Source of the DNA: Sulfitobacter guttiformis
Lineage (GTDB): Bacteria > Pseudomonadota > Alphaproteobacteria > Rhodobacterales > Rhodobacteraceae
NCBI RefSeq assembly: GCF_003610455.1
Contig: NZ_RAQK01000001.1
Span: forward strand, 1,364,001-1,428,000
Direction: 5' to 3'
DNA: 64,000 nt
The translations under genes were made by a program, and so were the position numbers. Positions 1-9,524 of this stretch are shown piece by piece; the stretch's first letter is position 1, and every line of letters starts with the position of its first letter. The notes under the pieces are model-generated. The model saw only the letters and a program-made list of their open reading frames with translations. It was not told the DNA's origin and did not search any database.

Positions 1-16
1 TGCGGCGCGTGGACTT

Positions 17-817
17 TTGGTTGCGACCATGATCATGACCCCTGCGCTCGTCCTGCCGGGCCTCGATGCTGATTCGACGCAAATAATTCTTCTGGTTGGG
101 CTACTGGCCGCAATCCTTACATTTGTTGAGTATACCTCAGTTTTCCCGAGTATTGTTGAATTTCGTGACGCGGCTCCGTTCAACAGACTGCGCTTTACCT
201 CGCTGTTCCTGACAGTGTTTTTGCTGAGCGCGATTGTAAAAGGCATGACTGATCCAACGGTGCTGACGATGGCGCTCACCTCGATCGGTACGATCGTAGG
301 CAATGCGATGGACTTCCCTTACTCTCCCGTTCGCATGGTTGTTCTGATGCTTCCCGTTGACGCAAACTATGAAACGGTAAGCTTTGTGCGAACGGCAGCC
401 GGTTTGTCCTATCTCATTTCGCTGATCGCAATGACGGCATTTGTGTTTCTAGTCCGCATTCTGAACTGGCCTGCACGTGCGGGTGCTTTCAATGTCTGGG
501 TAAATCTCCCTCTGTTCGATCCTACTGCGGGTGGGGATGTACTGGAGCGGCTGCAGCGTGACGCGCGGGTCAACATCGCCCTGGGATTCCTTTTGCCCTT
601 CGCCGTTCCGGCAATGGTCAAACTAGCCTCCGGTCTGATAGACCCTGTAACATTGCAGAATCCGCAAACCCTTATTTGGACAATCGCAGCATGGGCCTTT
701 CTTCCGGCAAGCATCATCATGCGCGGCATCGCCATGGGCAAGATTGCCGATATGATCGAGGAAAAGCGCAAACGCGCCTATGCCGAACAGGCAGCCGCAG
801 GATTGCAGATCGCCTGA
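17..817 (+). CDS. Conserved multi-pass membrane protein, function unknown (5' end possibly outside window)
   Basis: An open frame of up to 266 residues rich in hydrophobic stretches. Segments near residues 22-42, 60-76, 127-147 and 190-207 look like membrane helices, and the C-terminal tail is charged (EEKRKR). The frame stays open to base 2, so the TTG at 17 and the ATGs at 29 and 35 are only candidate starts and the gene could begin before the window. It ends in a TGA that overlaps the apparent start of the phosphoesterase gene, so the two are probably one operon, followed by leuB. I do not recognise a functional family. Confidence 0.7.
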   Translation: MVATMIMTPALVLPGLDADSTQIILLVGLLAAILTFVEYTSVFPSIVEFRDAAPFNRLRFTSLFLTVFLLSAIVKGMTDPTVLTMALTSIGTIVGNAMDFPYSPVRMVVLMLPVDANYETVSFVRTAAGLSYLISLIAMTAFVFLVRILNWPARAGAFNVWVNLPLFDPTAGGDVLERLQRDARVNIALGFLLPFAVPAMVKLASGLIDPVTLQNPQTLIWTIAAWAFLPASIIMRGIAMGKIADMIEEKRKRAYAEQAAAGLQIA

Positions 818-1821
818 TACGCACACTTGCTACGGCGCTCATTGTTTTGGCTTTTTCGCCGGCCCTTTTGAAGGCCGATACGTTGCGTATAGCCACTTTC
901 AATGCCGAGCTTATGCGCAAAGGTCCCGGTCTTTTGCTCCGCGACATACAGCGCGGCAAAGATCCCCAACTGGACGCCTTTGTTGCGCTGCTGGTCGATG
1001 TTCGTCCCGATGTGATTACGCTACAGGGGATTGACTACGATCTCCGCCAGACCGCCCTTAACGCGCTTGCAAGTATGCTGGCACAAGCAGGCCTCGAATA
1101 TTCCTACATGTTCTCCAGCGCGCCCAATGCTGGGCAGGCCAGCGGCCTTGACTTGAACGGAAACGGCACTTTGGGGGACGCTGATGATGCACACGGCTAT
1201 GGCCGCTTTAACGGTATGGGCGGCATGGCTGTCCTGTCGCGCTTTCCCATCGTCTTCGATGCAGTGCAGGACTTCACCCCGATGCTCTGGCGCGATCTGA
1301 AAAATCACATCTATCCCTTCTCCGACGGGCAACCTTTCGGCGGTGGTGATGTATTCGCTGCCCATCGCCTTTCGTCACGAAACCATTGGGTCGTACCAAT
1401 TCAGACGCCCCATGGCGGCACCCTGCGCCTGATGACATTTCACGCGACCCCGCCCGTTTATGACGGCGACGAGGACCGCAATGGTCGCCGAAACCATGAC
1501 GAGGTTGCTTTCTGGCTCGATTATCTCGCCTTTGACACCAGCGATCTGCCATTTGTCCTTGCAGGGACTGCAAATATCGATCCTGTAAGGAGCAGCGGTC
1601 GGCCTACCGCGATCAAAGAGTTGTTGGCCTCTCCCCTCCTGCAAAACCCTTTTGACGACAGCCCCACCGCTGACTTTAAAGATCCTTTTCCTGGCAATTT
1701 ACGCGTCGACTACCTTTTGCCGTCGACTCACTGGCGCGTGACAGGACAGGGCATCGTGGGCGCACCGGCGGTCAGCCGCCATAGCCTGTTGTGGCTCGAC
1801 ATCACACCTACCGATCCTTGA
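814..1821 (+). CDS. Secreted endonuclease/exonuclease/phosphatase (EEP) family protein
   Basis: The mature part begins with an IATFNAEL strand typical of the EEP fold. It continues with a DVITLQGIDYD segment, a Ca-loop-like LDLNGNGTLGDADDA stretch, GGMAVLSRFPI, and a C-terminal VDYLLPS-S-H pattern. The usual metal-binding glutamate of LQE is glycine here. The first 20 or so residues after base 814 form a signal peptide (TLATALIVLAFSPALLKA). No ATG, GTG or TTG lies at the right place. CTG at 814 overlaps the upstream TGA, ATT lies at 802, and the in-frame ATG at 691 would add a tail encoded inside the upstream gene. Likely a periplasmic phosphoesterase; substrate unknown. Confidence 0.75.
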   Translation: MIRTLATALIVLAFSPALLKADTLRIATFNAELMRKGPGLLLRDIQRGKDPQLDAFVALLVDVRPDVITLQGIDYDLRQTALNALASMLAQAGLEYSYMFSSAPNAGQASGLDLNGNGTLGDADDAHGYGRFNGMGGMAVLSRFPIVFDAVQDFTPMLWRDLKNHIYPFSDGQPFGGGDVFAAHRLSSRNHWVVPIQTPHGGTLRLMTFHATPPVYDGDEDRNGRRNHDEVAFWLDYLAFDTSDLPFVLAGTANIDPVRSSGRPTAIKELLASPLLQNPFDDSPTADFKDPFPGNLRVDYLLPSTHWRVTGQGIVGAPAVSRHSLLWLDITPTDP

Positions 1822-1875
1822 CGGCCATCGCCCTGCGCGCTACGCCGATTTAAGTCAATTTCAGGAGCATTTCGC

Positions 1876-2982
1876 ATGGCAAACCCCACCCTTTTGATCC
1901 TCGCCGGTGACGGCATTGGCCCCGAGGTCATGGGCCAGGTCACCCGCATCATCGACTGGTTCGGTGACAAGCGCGGCCTCGCGTTCGATGTCGAGCATGA
2001 TCTGGTCGGCGGCGCCGCCTATGACAAGCATGGTACCCCTTTGCACGACGATACGATGGCGCGTGCGATGGAAGTGGACGCAGTTCTGCTCGGGGCTGTT
2101 GGTGGTCCGAAATACGATGACCTCGATTTTTCGGTCAAGCCCGAGCGCGGCCTGCTGCGCCTGCGCAAAGAGATGGACCTGTTTTCTAATCTGCGGCCCG
2201 CCCAATGCTTTGACGCGCTGGCCGATTTCTCCTCGCTCAAAAAACATCTGATCGCAGGCCTCGATATCATGATCGTGCGTGAGCTGACCTCTGGTGTCTA
2301 TTTCGGGGAGCCGCGGGGTATCTTTGAGGAAGGCAACGAGCGGGTTGGCATTAACACCCAGCGCTATACCGAGAGCGAGATCGGCCGCGTAGCACGCTCC
2401 GCATTCGAGCTGGCACGCCGTAGAGGCAACAAAGTCTGCTCGATGGAAAAGGCCAACGTGATGGAAAGTGGCATTCTGTGGCGCGAGGTTGTGCAAAAAG
2501 TGCATGATGAGGATTATCCCGATGTCGAGTTGAGCCATATGTACGCGGACAATGGCGCGATGCAGTTGGTGCGCGCGCCGAAACAGTTTGATGTGATCCT
2601 GACCGACAATCTGTTCGGCGATATTCTGTCCGATTGTGCGGCCATGCTCACCGGCTCGCTGGGAATGCTGCCTTCCGCCTCGCTGGGCGCACCCAATGCG
2701 GACGGGCGGCCAAAGGCGCTTTACGAGCCCGTTCATGGCTCTGCACCGGACATCACAGGGCAAGGCAAGGCCAACCCGATTGCGTGCATCCTCAGCTTTG
2801 CCATGGCCCTGCGCTATTCATTTGATCAAGGTGACGAGGCCACACGTCTCGAAAAAGCGATCGAGAAAGTTCTTGCTGATGGTGCGCGCACTGCGGACCT
2901 GATGGGTGAGGAAGGTGGCACGCCTATATCGACGTCTCAGATGGGCGATGTAATTCTCGCAGCTCTCGACGCGAGCCTGTAA
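1876..2982 (+). CDS. leuB: 3-isopropylmalate dehydrogenase
   Basis: The 368-residue protein has the full length of the family. It opens with [13 protein letters not shown] and carries [18 protein letters not shown] (substrate-binding arginines), [14 protein letters not shown], a KANVMES segment, and NLFGDILSD near residue 244, where aspartates bind Mg/Mn. The NAD-binding [14 protein letters not shown] lies near residue 290. It catalyses NAD-dependent oxidative decarboxylation of 3-isopropylmalate in cytoplasmic leucine biosynthesis. The ATG at 1876 has an AGGAG ribosome site (1863-1867). It sits 54 bp after the phosphoesterase gene. leuC and leuD are not in the window. Confidence 0.97.
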   Translation: MANPTLLILAGDGIGPEVMGQVTRIIDWFGDKRGLAFDVEHDLVGGAAYDKHGTPLHDDTMARAMEVDAVLLGAVGGPKYDDLDFSVKPERGLLRLRKEMDLFSNLRPAQCFDALADFSSLKKHLIAGLDIMIVRELTSGVYFGEPRGIFEEGNERVGINTQRYTESEIGRVARSAFELARRRGNKVCSMEKANVMESGILWREVVQKVHDEDYPDVELSHMYADNGAMQLVRAPKQFDVILTDNLFGDILSDCAAMLTGSLGMLPSASLGAPNADGRPKALYEPVHGSAPDITGQGKANPIACILSFAMALRYSFDQGDEATRLEKAIEKVLADGARTADLMGEEGGTPISTSQMGDVILAALDASL

Positions 2983-3092
2983 CGCAGAAAAACCGGCAGG
3001 CGCGCCTCTGCGAGATGCGCCTGCCATTTGCAGATTGAGACCTGCTGGAAAAACTGGCACCGTTCGGCAAACCACTGCCGAAGGGCTCCCAG

Positions 3093-4184
3093 ATGACAAA
3101 AACACCCATCCTTGCCGAAGTGCTGCTGCCGACGACCGAGCTGCGCAATGATCTGCCGTTTTTTACTAAAACACTCGGCATGCGGCTCGAGAATATCTTT
3201 CCCGCCGACGACCCGTCAGTCGCCAGCTTTTCCGGCCACGGCCTGAGAATCAGGATCGAGAAAGGGGCTGATGTGCCGCCGGGACATATCCGCATACTAA
3301 CCGATGATGTGGACGGCTTTGCAGATGGCAAGCGCGAGTTGAACGCGCCAAACGGCACACGCGTAACCATCATCCCTCTGACGCCGCAGGTCGAACATAT
3401 CACTACACAGCACGAATTTGCCGTACGGCGGCTTACCGATGAGGCCCCTTGGGTCATTGGGCGCGCAGGCATGCACTACCGCGATCTTATCCCTTCGCGC
3501 CTCGGCGGCTCAATCATCGCGAGCCATATCCGCATACCCGATGGCGGACCCGTACCTGACATGGTCCATTACCATACGGTCGGGTTCCAACTTATCTTTT
3601 GCTATCGGGGTTGGGTCGATGTTCTGTATGAAGATCAGGGTGATGTAATCCGCCTACACGCTGGTGATTGCGTGACACAACCCCCCGGCATCCGCCACCG
3701 TGTTGTCGAAGCATCGCCAAACATCGAAGTAATCGAAATCGGCGTACCCGCAGAACATATCACCACAATTGACCATGACTTTACCCTGCCCAACGGCACC
3801 GGTGATCCGGCCCGCGAATGGGACGGGCAGACCTTCGTTCACCACATCAAAGAGCGGGCCGTATGGGCGCCTGCCCACATCCCAGGCTTTACCGCACGCG
3901 ATACAGGTATCACCGCAGGCACCAAGGGCATCGCTGGTATTCAGGTTCTGCGCCGTGCCGAAGGTGCTTCATCCGCTTTCAGTCATACAGCGGACATCCA
4001 TTTTACATTCGTCATGGAAGGCACAATGACGCTGCACGCCGAAGGTCAACAGGACCGCACGCTGGAGGCCGGCGACGGATTCGTCATCCCGCCTGAAATG
4101 GTCGTCAGTTACACTGACGCATCCGAAGACATAGAGCTGCTAGAGGTTGCTCTGCGCGGTGATTTCAATACCGTTCTGGCATGA
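3093..4184 (+). CDS. VOC-like plus double-cupin domain protein
   Basis: The 363-residue protein seems to have three parts. Residues 1-105 resemble a glyoxalase/VOC fold (starts ILAEVLLPTTELRNDLPFFTKTLGMRLE). Residues 130-215 form one cupin, with a YHTVGFQLIFCYRGWVDVLYEDQG core and a GDCVTQPPGIRH motif. Residues 265-355 form a second cupin (HFTFVMEGTMTLHAEGQ, GDGFVIPPEMV). Cupins are metal enzymes or sugar/small-molecule binding proteins and the substrate here is unknown. The gene is monocistronic, 110 bp after leuB. The ATG at 3093 follows a purine-rich GAAGGGCTCC stretch. The VOC assignment is tentative; the cupin halves are clear. Confidence 0.8.
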   Translation: MTKTPILAEVLLPTTELRNDLPFFTKTLGMRLENIFPADDPSVASFSGHGLRIRIEKGADVPPGHIRILTDDVDGFADGKRELNAPNGTRVTIIPLTPQVEHITTQHEFAVRRLTDEAPWVIGRAGMHYRDLIPSRLGGSIIASHIRIPDGGPVPDMVHYHTVGFQLIFCYRGWVDVLYEDQGDVIRLHAGDCVTQPPGIRHRVVEASPNIEVIEIGVPAEHITTIDHDFTLPNGTGDPAREWDGQTFVHHIKERAVWAPAHIPGFTARDTGITAGTKGIAGIQVLRRAEGASSAFSHTADIHFTFVMEGTMTLHAEGQQDRTLEAGDGFVIPPEMVVSYTDASEDIELLEVALRGDFNTVLA

Positions 4185-4224
4185 CCAAACTTGAGCTAAG
4201 CAATCATAACGCGCGTTAAGTGCG

Positions 4225-4270
4225 GCGAACCTGATCTGGGTCAGCCACCTGCGTCATGCTGAAGGAAAAC
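4225..4270 (+). promoter_or_regulatory. Partial TPP-riboswitch-like sequence (3' half only)
   Basis: GAACCTGATCTGGGTCA matches the highly conserved 3' arm of thiamine-pyrophosphate riboswitches and is followed at some distance by GAAGGAA. The matching 5' arm (CTGAGA element) is not visible upstream and no thiamine gene follows. It is therefore probably a remnant, or chance similarity to the best-conserved part. Confidence 0.3.
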
Positions 4271-4467
4271 ACTGCCCTCAAGGTGGGATATGCAAAGTTC
4301 GAAGACTGCGCGATGCGATTTTTAACTGCACAAAGCGTCCCTCCGTTGCGACGGCGGCAATGGACGCTTTGACAGCTAAGCGGCTCGGGACACGTGTCGA
4401 CCGCACTGTTGCAAACAAGCGATATGTCTCAATGGTTGGAAGATCGACTAATCAGAGGTTTGGAGTA

Positions 4468-4890
4468 TCAGCCAACGCGGTTTCCCTCCGCATCAATCAG
4501 GGGCGTACCGTCTTCTTTCGACATCGCACCTGGCGGCAGGCGGTCGAGCAGGTTCAGCACTGTCTCGCTCGGCCGACAGAGCTGTACACCCTTGGACGAG
4601 CAGACAATGGGACGATTTACCAGAACGGGATGCTTCAGCATGGCAGCGAGTATCGTATCGTCGTCCACCGAAGGGTCGAGCAGGCCGAGTTCCTCAGCGG
4701 GGGATTTTGTTGTCCGCAGAGCGGAGCGCGGCGTGAGACCGGCGGCGGCGAACAGCGCCAGAAGCTGCGGGCGAGTCCAGCCAATTTTGAGGTACTCGAT
4801 CACCACAGGCATCTCGCCTGAAGCCTCAATGATCGCCAATACGTTACGCGAGGTGCCGCAGTCGGGGTTATGATGGATGACGATGCTCAC
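4468..4890 (-). CDS. arsC: Arsenate reductase, glutaredoxin-dependent (ArsC, Spx/ArsC fold)
   Basis: The 140-residue protein begins [16 protein letters not shown], the active-site loop of the glutaredoxin-coupled ArsC family, with the catalytic Cys at about residue 11. It has the arginines expected for arsenate binding (RTTK near 60, NRPIV near 93). It reduces arsenate to arsenite in the cytoplasm, which the adjacent Acr3 then exports. Its start overlaps the acr3 stop (TGA/ATG within four bases), so it is the last gene of arsR-acr3-arsC. Length is typical. Confidence 0.93.
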   Translation of the reverse strand: MSIVIHHNPDCGTSRNVLAIIEASGEMPVVIEYLKIGWTRPQLLALFAAAGLTPRSALRTTKSPAEELGLLDPSVDDDTILAAMLKHPVLVNRPIVCSSKGVQLCRPSETVLNLLDRLPPGAMSKEDGTPLIDAEGNRVG

Positions 4891-5954
4891 GAGGCGCCTT
4901 CTTCCTTTGGGAACCAGTGCTGCGTTCGGTTGGCGAACGCGACAAGCGAAAGCATTACCGGAACTTCCACGAGGACACCGACGACAGTAGCAAGCGCCGC
5001 TCCCGATCCCAGTCCGAACAGGCTGATGGCCACGGCGACGGCCAACTCGAAGAAGTTGGACGTGCCTATCATCGCACAGGGGGCTGCCACATTAAAAGGG
5101 ATGCCCCAAGCCCGCGCCGCGCCGTAAGCTAAGAAAAAGATACCGTATGACTGAATGAGCAGAGGCACCGCGATCAAAGCGATAACCAGCGGGCGATCAA
5201 GAATGACTTCACCCTGAAAACCGAACAGCAAAACGACCGTCATCAGCAGCCCAAGGATTGCGAAAGGCTGCACGCGGGACTTGAATGCACCCACCGCTGC
5301 CTCGCCACCCTTCGCGACAAGATTTCGGCGCGTTAAATACCCGGCCACAAGCGGCTGCAGGACATAGAGACCTACTGATATCAGGAGCGTATCCCACGGC
5401 ACGACGATATCGGTCACGCCCAGCAGAAAAGCCACGATGGGCGCGAAGGCGAAGACCATGATTACGTCGTTCACGCTAACCTGTACCAACGTGTAAGTCG
5501 CATCGCCACGCGTGAGGTTCGACCAGACAAACACCATCGCAGTGCAAGGTGCGGCCCCCAGCAAGATGACCCCTGCGAGGTAGGCTTGCGCGTCCTTCGG
5601 CGGAATTAGTCCCGCAAAGACGTATTCGAAGAACAGCACGCCTAGCGCTGCCATCGTGAAAGGCTTGACCAGCCAGTTTACCACCAGCGTCACAATTAGT
5701 CCCTTTGGCTTGTCGCCGACCTGCCGCAACGCACCAAAATCTACCCCCACCATCATCGGATAGACCATCGCCCAGATCAGCACTGCCACGGGCAAGTTGA
5801 CCGAGGCTACCTCCAGCGAAGCTAGAAAGGAAAAGAGATTAGGAAAGAGGTTGCCCAGCAGCAGCCCAGCGCCGATGGCAAGTGCCACCCAAATGGAAAG
5901 CCAGCGTTCAAAAGTTCCCAGACCCGCCGCAGCGGGAAGTGATATATCGGTCAT
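4887..5954 (-). CDS. acr3: Arsenite efflux permease, ACR3 family
   Basis: 355 residues with about ten hydrophobic segments. The family signature [20 protein letters not shown] contains the conserved cysteine needed for arsenite export, and [21 protein letters not shown] near the C-terminus is also typical. It is an inner-membrane carrier that expels arsenite using the proton gradient. It lies between arsR and arsC on the same strand and overlaps arsC by four bases. ACR3 fits better than ArsB from length and motif. Confidence 0.94.
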   Translation of the reverse strand: MTDISLPAAAGLGTFERWLSIWVALAIGAGLLLGNLFPNLFSFLASLEVASVNLPVAVLIWAMVYPMMVGVDFGALRQVGDKPKGLIVTLVVNWLVKPFTMAALGVLFFEYVFAGLIPPKDAQAYLAGVILLGAAPCTAMVFVWSNLTRGDATYTLVQVSVNDVIMVFAFAPIVAFLLGVTDIVVPWDTLLISVGLYVLQPLVAGYLTRRNLVAKGGEAAVGAFKSRVQPFAILGLLMTVVLLFGFQGEVILDRPLVIALIAVPLLIQSYGIFFLAYGAARAWGIPFNVAAPCAMIGTSNFFELAVAVAISLFGLGSGAALATVVGVLVEVPVMLSLVAFANRTQHWFPKEEGAS

Positions 5955-5988
5955 TTCGAGTGAGTATCCATTCTAGGGGTTTCTCGCA

Positions 5989-6321
5989 TCAGCAAGCACA
6001 AGCGAGCTCATTGATGACGGGCTGGCACAGTTCGGGACGTCCTCCGCAGCAATCCTCCATTAGGAAGGCCAACAGACCGCGCATCCCGTCCATGTCAGCG
6101 AAGTATCGGATACCACGCCCTTCCCGCTTGCTGCGGATCAGGTCGGCACGAGACAAAATGCTTAGGTTAGCCGACATCGTATTCTGACGAACCCCAAGAG
6201 TGTCGCTTATATCGCCTGCAGTCATGCCAATCTCTCCGGCCTTAATGAGCAGGCGGAATACATCAAGCCGCGTAGATTGACTGAGAGCAGCAAAGGCGTT
6301 GAGAGCTTTTTCTATATCCAT
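5989..6321 (-). CDS. arsR: ArsR-family metalloregulatory repressor
   Basis: 110 residues with an ArsR/SmtB winged helix: LSQSTRLDVFRLLIKAG, then GDISDTLGVRQNTMSANLSILSRADLIRSKREGR. The C-terminus is cysteine-rich (EDCCGG, ELCQP, ACAC), probably a thiolate As(III) site, because the classical ELCVC helix-3 site is absent. It represses the acr3-arsC operon until arsenite binds. It is the first gene of the operon, 34 bp upstream of acr3. The ATG at 6321 lies inside an inverted repeat that is probably its own operator. Confidence 0.92.
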   Translation of the reverse strand: MDIEKALNAFAALSQSTRLDVFRLLIKAGEIGMTAGDISDTLGVRQNTMSANLSILSRADLIRSKREGRGIRYFADMDGMRGLLAFLMEDCCGGRPELCQPVINELACAC

Positions 6322-6333
6322 AAATCTGGATAT
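6314..6333 (-). promoter_or_regulatory. Probable ArsR operator dyad overlapping the arsR start
   Basis: ATATCCA and TGGATAT form a perfect 7-bp dyad with a 6-bp spacer. It covers the arsR start codon, and a further ATATATC follows. Imperfect dyads of about this size are typical ArsR/SmtB operators. The placement implies autorepression at or just after the transcription start. Confidence 0.45.
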
Positions 6334-6460
6334 GTCGATATATCATGATGAAAGTCAAGCACTTTTGGGAGGTGTTGGGTGCCCTGCAAAGATAGATAGG
6401 ATTCACAAGGGGATCATGAAAAACGAAACTGAAAAGCATGACAATGAGCGGACAAAATAC

Positions 6461-6904
6461 TCAATTTTCTGCCACCGCCTTGACATTTCGGTAGCTGATT
6501 TTCTTGCCTGAGTTAGCATCGACCAACATGGGCGCAATAGGATCTCCTGTCTCCCGCGAGAACAGCTGCACTGAGGGCACGCCCTCCGTCGGAACATGCT
6601 CGTTTGCCCATTCGATCAATGTCACCAGTAGCGGATACAGGGCCTTGCCGCGATCGGTCAGCCGGTATTCATGGCGCAGCGGTCGCTGTTGGTAGGCCTC
6701 ACGTTGCAGCACGCCTGCCGCCTCGAGTTTGCGCAGCCGATCGGCAAGAACATGGCGTGTAATACCAAGCCGCTCCTGCATCTGCTCAAACCTGCGGATA
6801 CCCAAAAAGCAATCTCGCAGGACCAGCATGGTCCAGCGGTCGCCAACCACGGAAAGGCCGCGTGCGACGGGACAAGATTCCTTGTGAAGATCATTCCATT
6901 TCAT
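6461..6904 (-). CDS. HxlR-family transcriptional regulator
   Basis: 147 residues from the preferred ATG at 6904 (MKWNDLHKESCPVARGLSVVG); an in-frame start at 6952 would add 16 unlikely residues. The cysteine in ESCPVARGL and the RWTMLVLRDCFLGIRRFEQM winged-helix region are hallmarks of the HxlR/DUF24 family. An extra C-terminal segment of about 45 residues follows the DNA-binding core. It is divergently placed to a MATE pump, with 191 bp between starts, so control of that pump is a reasonable inference. HxlR proteins often sense electrophiles through the N-terminal cysteine. Confidence 0.88.
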   Translation of the reverse strand: MKWNDLHKESCPVARGLSVVGDRWTMLVLRDCFLGIRRFEQMQERLGITRHVLADRLRKLEAAGVLQREAYQQRPLRHEYRLTDRGKALYPLLVTLIEWANEHVPTEGVPSVQLFSRETGDPIAPMLVDANSGKKISYRNVKAVAEN

Positions 6905-6930
6905 GATGATTATATAGCAGGGATTGACAG

Positions 6931-6972
6931 GTTCTGAAAGAGAACTTACCAATAGTTAGTTCCTAAAAGGAA
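6931..6972. promoter_or_regulatory. Two small dyads in the HxlR/MATE divergent promoter
   Basis: GTTCT/AGAAC (6931-6945) and TTCCT/AGGAA (6960-6972) are short inverted repeats in the shared promoter region. They are plausible sites for the adjacent HxlR regulator, but the arms are only 5 bp. Confidence 0.3.
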
Positions 6973-7095
6973 TGCACCTCCTGACTGCTCGTTGAGCCGG
7001 TCAAGACTTTACAAAAGGTGAGCAAAAGCAGTGAATAATGTAAGATGCTTTCTGACCTCACAGATTAGTGACCGCCGTCCAAAAGGCGTCAGCGA

Positions 7096-8514
7096 ATGAC
7101 CTCGGGCGGCCAGACTTCGGCGGCAAACACAATGGCAAATGCGGCCGCGATCTCACGCGCCTCCAGGACGCGGCTCATGCTTGAGGCACCAATCGCACCT
7201 ACCCTTGCGAAGCTGGCGGCGCCGAACGTGCTGGCGATGTTCGTGCAGGCTGCGCAAAGCATTGCCGAGGCCTATTTCGCAAGCCTACTCGGAGTAACCG
7301 CCTTGGCAGGATTAGCACTGGTGTTCCCGTTGGTTATGCTGACGCAGATGCTCTCGGCGGGCGCGATCGGCGGTGCGATTTCTGCCTCCGTCGCGCGCGC
7401 ACTCGGTGCGGGGGATGTAGGCAGGGCGGCGACGCTTACGCTTGCCGCATGGATCATCGCGATCGGCCTAGCAGTGACTATGGCTGTGCTTGTCGCACTG
7501 TTTGGCACATCCTTCTTCATGATGCTGGGCGGCGGAGAAGAAACGGTTGCTGCCGCTACGACCTATGCGCTGGTCTTCTTTCCAGGCTGCGTGGCAATCT
7601 GGCTCTGCAATGCTTCGCTCAGCGTAATTCGCGGCACTGGCAACATGCAGATACCCGCACTCCTCTTGTTGATGGTGTCAGTGATCTCCATTCCGCTTTC
7701 GGGTGGCTTTGCGCTTGGGTGGGGACCGTTGCCGGCACTCGGCATGGCAGGCCTTCCACTCGGTGTGATCCTCGCCTTCTGCATTGGGGCGATCTTTGCG
7801 ATCGGGTATATCGCCTTGGGGCGTACGGGTCTGTCGTTTCAAGGGACGATCGGTCGCATCGCTCCAGATATGTTTAGCGACATCCTTAGCGTAGGCACGC
7901 TTGCTGCGATCAATACTGTACTAACGACAGTCACAATCATCATGATGACGGGGCTGGTCGGTCGTTACGGCGAGGGGGCACTGGCGGGCTACGGTTTAGG
8001 CGCTCGACTGGAATTTCTGATGATCCCGGTTATCTTCGGGATCGGAGCTGCGATGACGGCGATGGTCGGCGCCAATATCGGTGCCGGTCGCACCGACCGC
8101 GCGCTGCTTGTGGCTTGGACCGGCTCGCTTGCTGCGGCGGGCATTGTAGGCAGCATCGGCTTGCTGTTGGCGATCTTTCCGGACCTCTGGTTGGGAATGT
8201 TCCTTGCCCCCTCCAACACCGCAGCACTCGATGCCGGGCGCAGCTACTTCCGCATTGTGGCGCCTTTTTATGCCTTCTTCGGGCTTGGGCTCGCGTTCTA
8301 TTTTGCGTCACAGGGGGCTGGCCGTATGCTTTGGCCCGTGATTAGCAGTCTGAGCCGTATGGTCATCGCTCTATTCGGAGCACTGCTTCTCACGACACAC
8401 ACAGGCATGGGGATCGACGGTATATTCACTGCCATCGGCTGCGCCATGCTGGTCTACGGGCTGATCATTGCAATCGCCATCCAGCGCGGTGGATGGAGAA
8501 AAAGACAGTTATGA
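7096..8514 (+). CDS. MATE-family multidrug efflux transporter
   Basis: 472 residues with about twelve hydrophobic helices in the two-lobe MATE pattern. Both halves contain the repeated LAAPNVLAMFVQAAQSIAEAYFASLLG / GLAFYFASQGAGRMLWPVISSLSRM type segments. MATE proteins export cationic drugs or metabolites using Na+ or H+. The N-terminus is uncertain: ATG 7096, 7132 or 7177 are possible, and the family homology starts near LEAPIAPTL (about 7180). It is divergent to an HxlR regulator and overlaps the downstream MaoC gene (ATGA). Confidence 0.92.
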   Translation: MTSGGQTSAANTMANAAAISRASRTRLMLEAPIAPTLAKLAAPNVLAMFVQAAQSIAEAYFASLLGVTALAGLALVFPLVMLTQMLSAGAIGGAISASVARALGAGDVGRAATLTLAAWIIAIGLAVTMAVLVALFGTSFFMMLGGGEETVAAATTYALVFFPGCVAIWLCNASLSVIRGTGNMQIPALLLLMVSVISIPLSGGFALGWGPLPALGMAGLPLGVILAFCIGAIFAIGYIALGRTGLSFQGTIGRIAPDMFSDILSVGTLAAINTVLTTVTIIMMTGLVGRYGEGALAGYGLGARLEFLMIPVIFGIGAAMTAMVGANIGAGRTDRALLVAWTGSLAAAGIVGSIGLLLAIFPDLWLGMFLAPSNTAALDAGRSYFRIVAPFYAFFGLGLAFYFASQGAGRMLWPVISSLSRMVIALFGALLLTTHTGMGIDGIFTAIGCAMLVYGLIIAIAIQRGGWRKRQL

Positions 8515-8972
8515 CGCAAATGTATCTTGAAGATTTTAAGGCTGGCCAGACTTACAGCTCGGGCCAGATAGTTGTAACAGAGGAGGAAATCATCCATTTT
8601 GCTAACCAATTTGATCCGCAGCCCTTTCACCTTGACCCGGAGGCGGCCAAGACAACCTTTTTTCGCGGATTGGCAGCAAGCGGCTGGCACACCGCAGCAA
8701 TGACGATGAAACTTCTTGTCGGTGGTGAAATGGCACCTGCAAACGGAATTATCGGCGCAGGATTCGAATCTCTGAACTGGCCCAGACCCGTCCGGCCCGG
8801 TGACACGCTGCGGGTATTTTCAGAAGTTCTGGAGGTACGGCCCTCGAAATCCCGACCGACCCAAGGTATGATCAAAGTTCGCAGCAGGACATTGAACCAA
8901 AATGAAGAGGTTGTTCAGGAGTCCGTCGGTAATTTGGTTGTTATGACACGACAGACAAGCACGATCTCATGA
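8511..8972 (+). CDS. MaoC-family dehydratase (hot-dog fold)
   Basis: 153 residues. The hydratase motif FDPQPFHLDPEAA (Asp/His dyad) is followed by GLAASGWHTAAMTMKL and PVRPGDTLRVFSEVLEVRPSKSRP, all typical of stand-alone MaoC-like enoyl-CoA hydratases. I chose the ATG at 8511 because it overlaps the MATE stop as ATGA; an upstream ATG at 8493 lies inside the MATE gene. It likely hydrates an acyl-CoA in the cytoplasm. Its pairing with a MATE pump is unexplained. Confidence 0.9.
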   Translation: MTQMYLEDFKAGQTYSSGQIVVTEEEIIHFANQFDPQPFHLDPEAAKTTFFRGLAASGWHTAAMTMKLLVGGEMAPANGIIGAGFESLNWPRPVRPGDTLRVFSEVLEVRPSKSRPTQGMIKVRSRTLNQNEEVVQESVGNLVVMTRQTSTIS

Positions 8973-9225
8973 TCTGAGTTTTTGACAACAAGGTCGGCAA
9001 GAAACTAAGCAAAATTTCAAGCGATAAAGCACGCATCTTTGCGTTTAGCTTTAGCCTATTCTTGTCACAGCTCAAAAGCTAAAGCCGGGTTGGTTTTGCC
9101 ACCGCTTGAGGTGGACAAACAGCAGTTCAGTTTTCTTCAGCCGGGTGCGGGCAACTTGAACGCCTCAATATCCGCGAGGTCTCGAATGGCGTGTCGAACC
9201 TCCTCATCCATCAGCCGAATGACGA

Positions 9226-9524
9226 CGCGCGTTCCAGCCATTTTTATTCAAGTTCTTCAGGCGCGGCCTTTCTTTCATGATTGGCATCGACGTGACGAGT
9301 GCTTTCGTCGATCAACGCTACAGTGCTGCGATCATACCATTATCTGCGCAGACACCAACCACAGGATCAAAGGCACGCCGCATGGGATCATCATCAGTAA
9401 CACGCCTATGTCGGTTCTTGTTAAAGGCTGAAGGTTCTGACACCGCCCCTTCAAGGTCGAGGCGGCGAAACCAGCGTAGGCGAAGTTCACGTGAACTTCT
9501 TCGCAAGGTCGGACCTCTCATCAA
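9226..9524 (-). pseudogene. Remnant of an IS1182/IS5-type transposase
   Basis: Two pieces on the minus strand read ELRLRWFRRLDLEGAVSEPS, then AFNKNRHRR and VDESTRHVDANHERKAAPEELE in different frames. This resembles the N-terminal half of IS1182-like DDE transposases (RWFCRLGLEDKVPDHSTFSKNRHGRF pattern). Frames are broken near 9318 and stop near 9226. No C-terminal catalytic part or inverted repeats were seen. It is a dead fragment in an otherwise gene-poor stretch. Confidence 0.6.
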
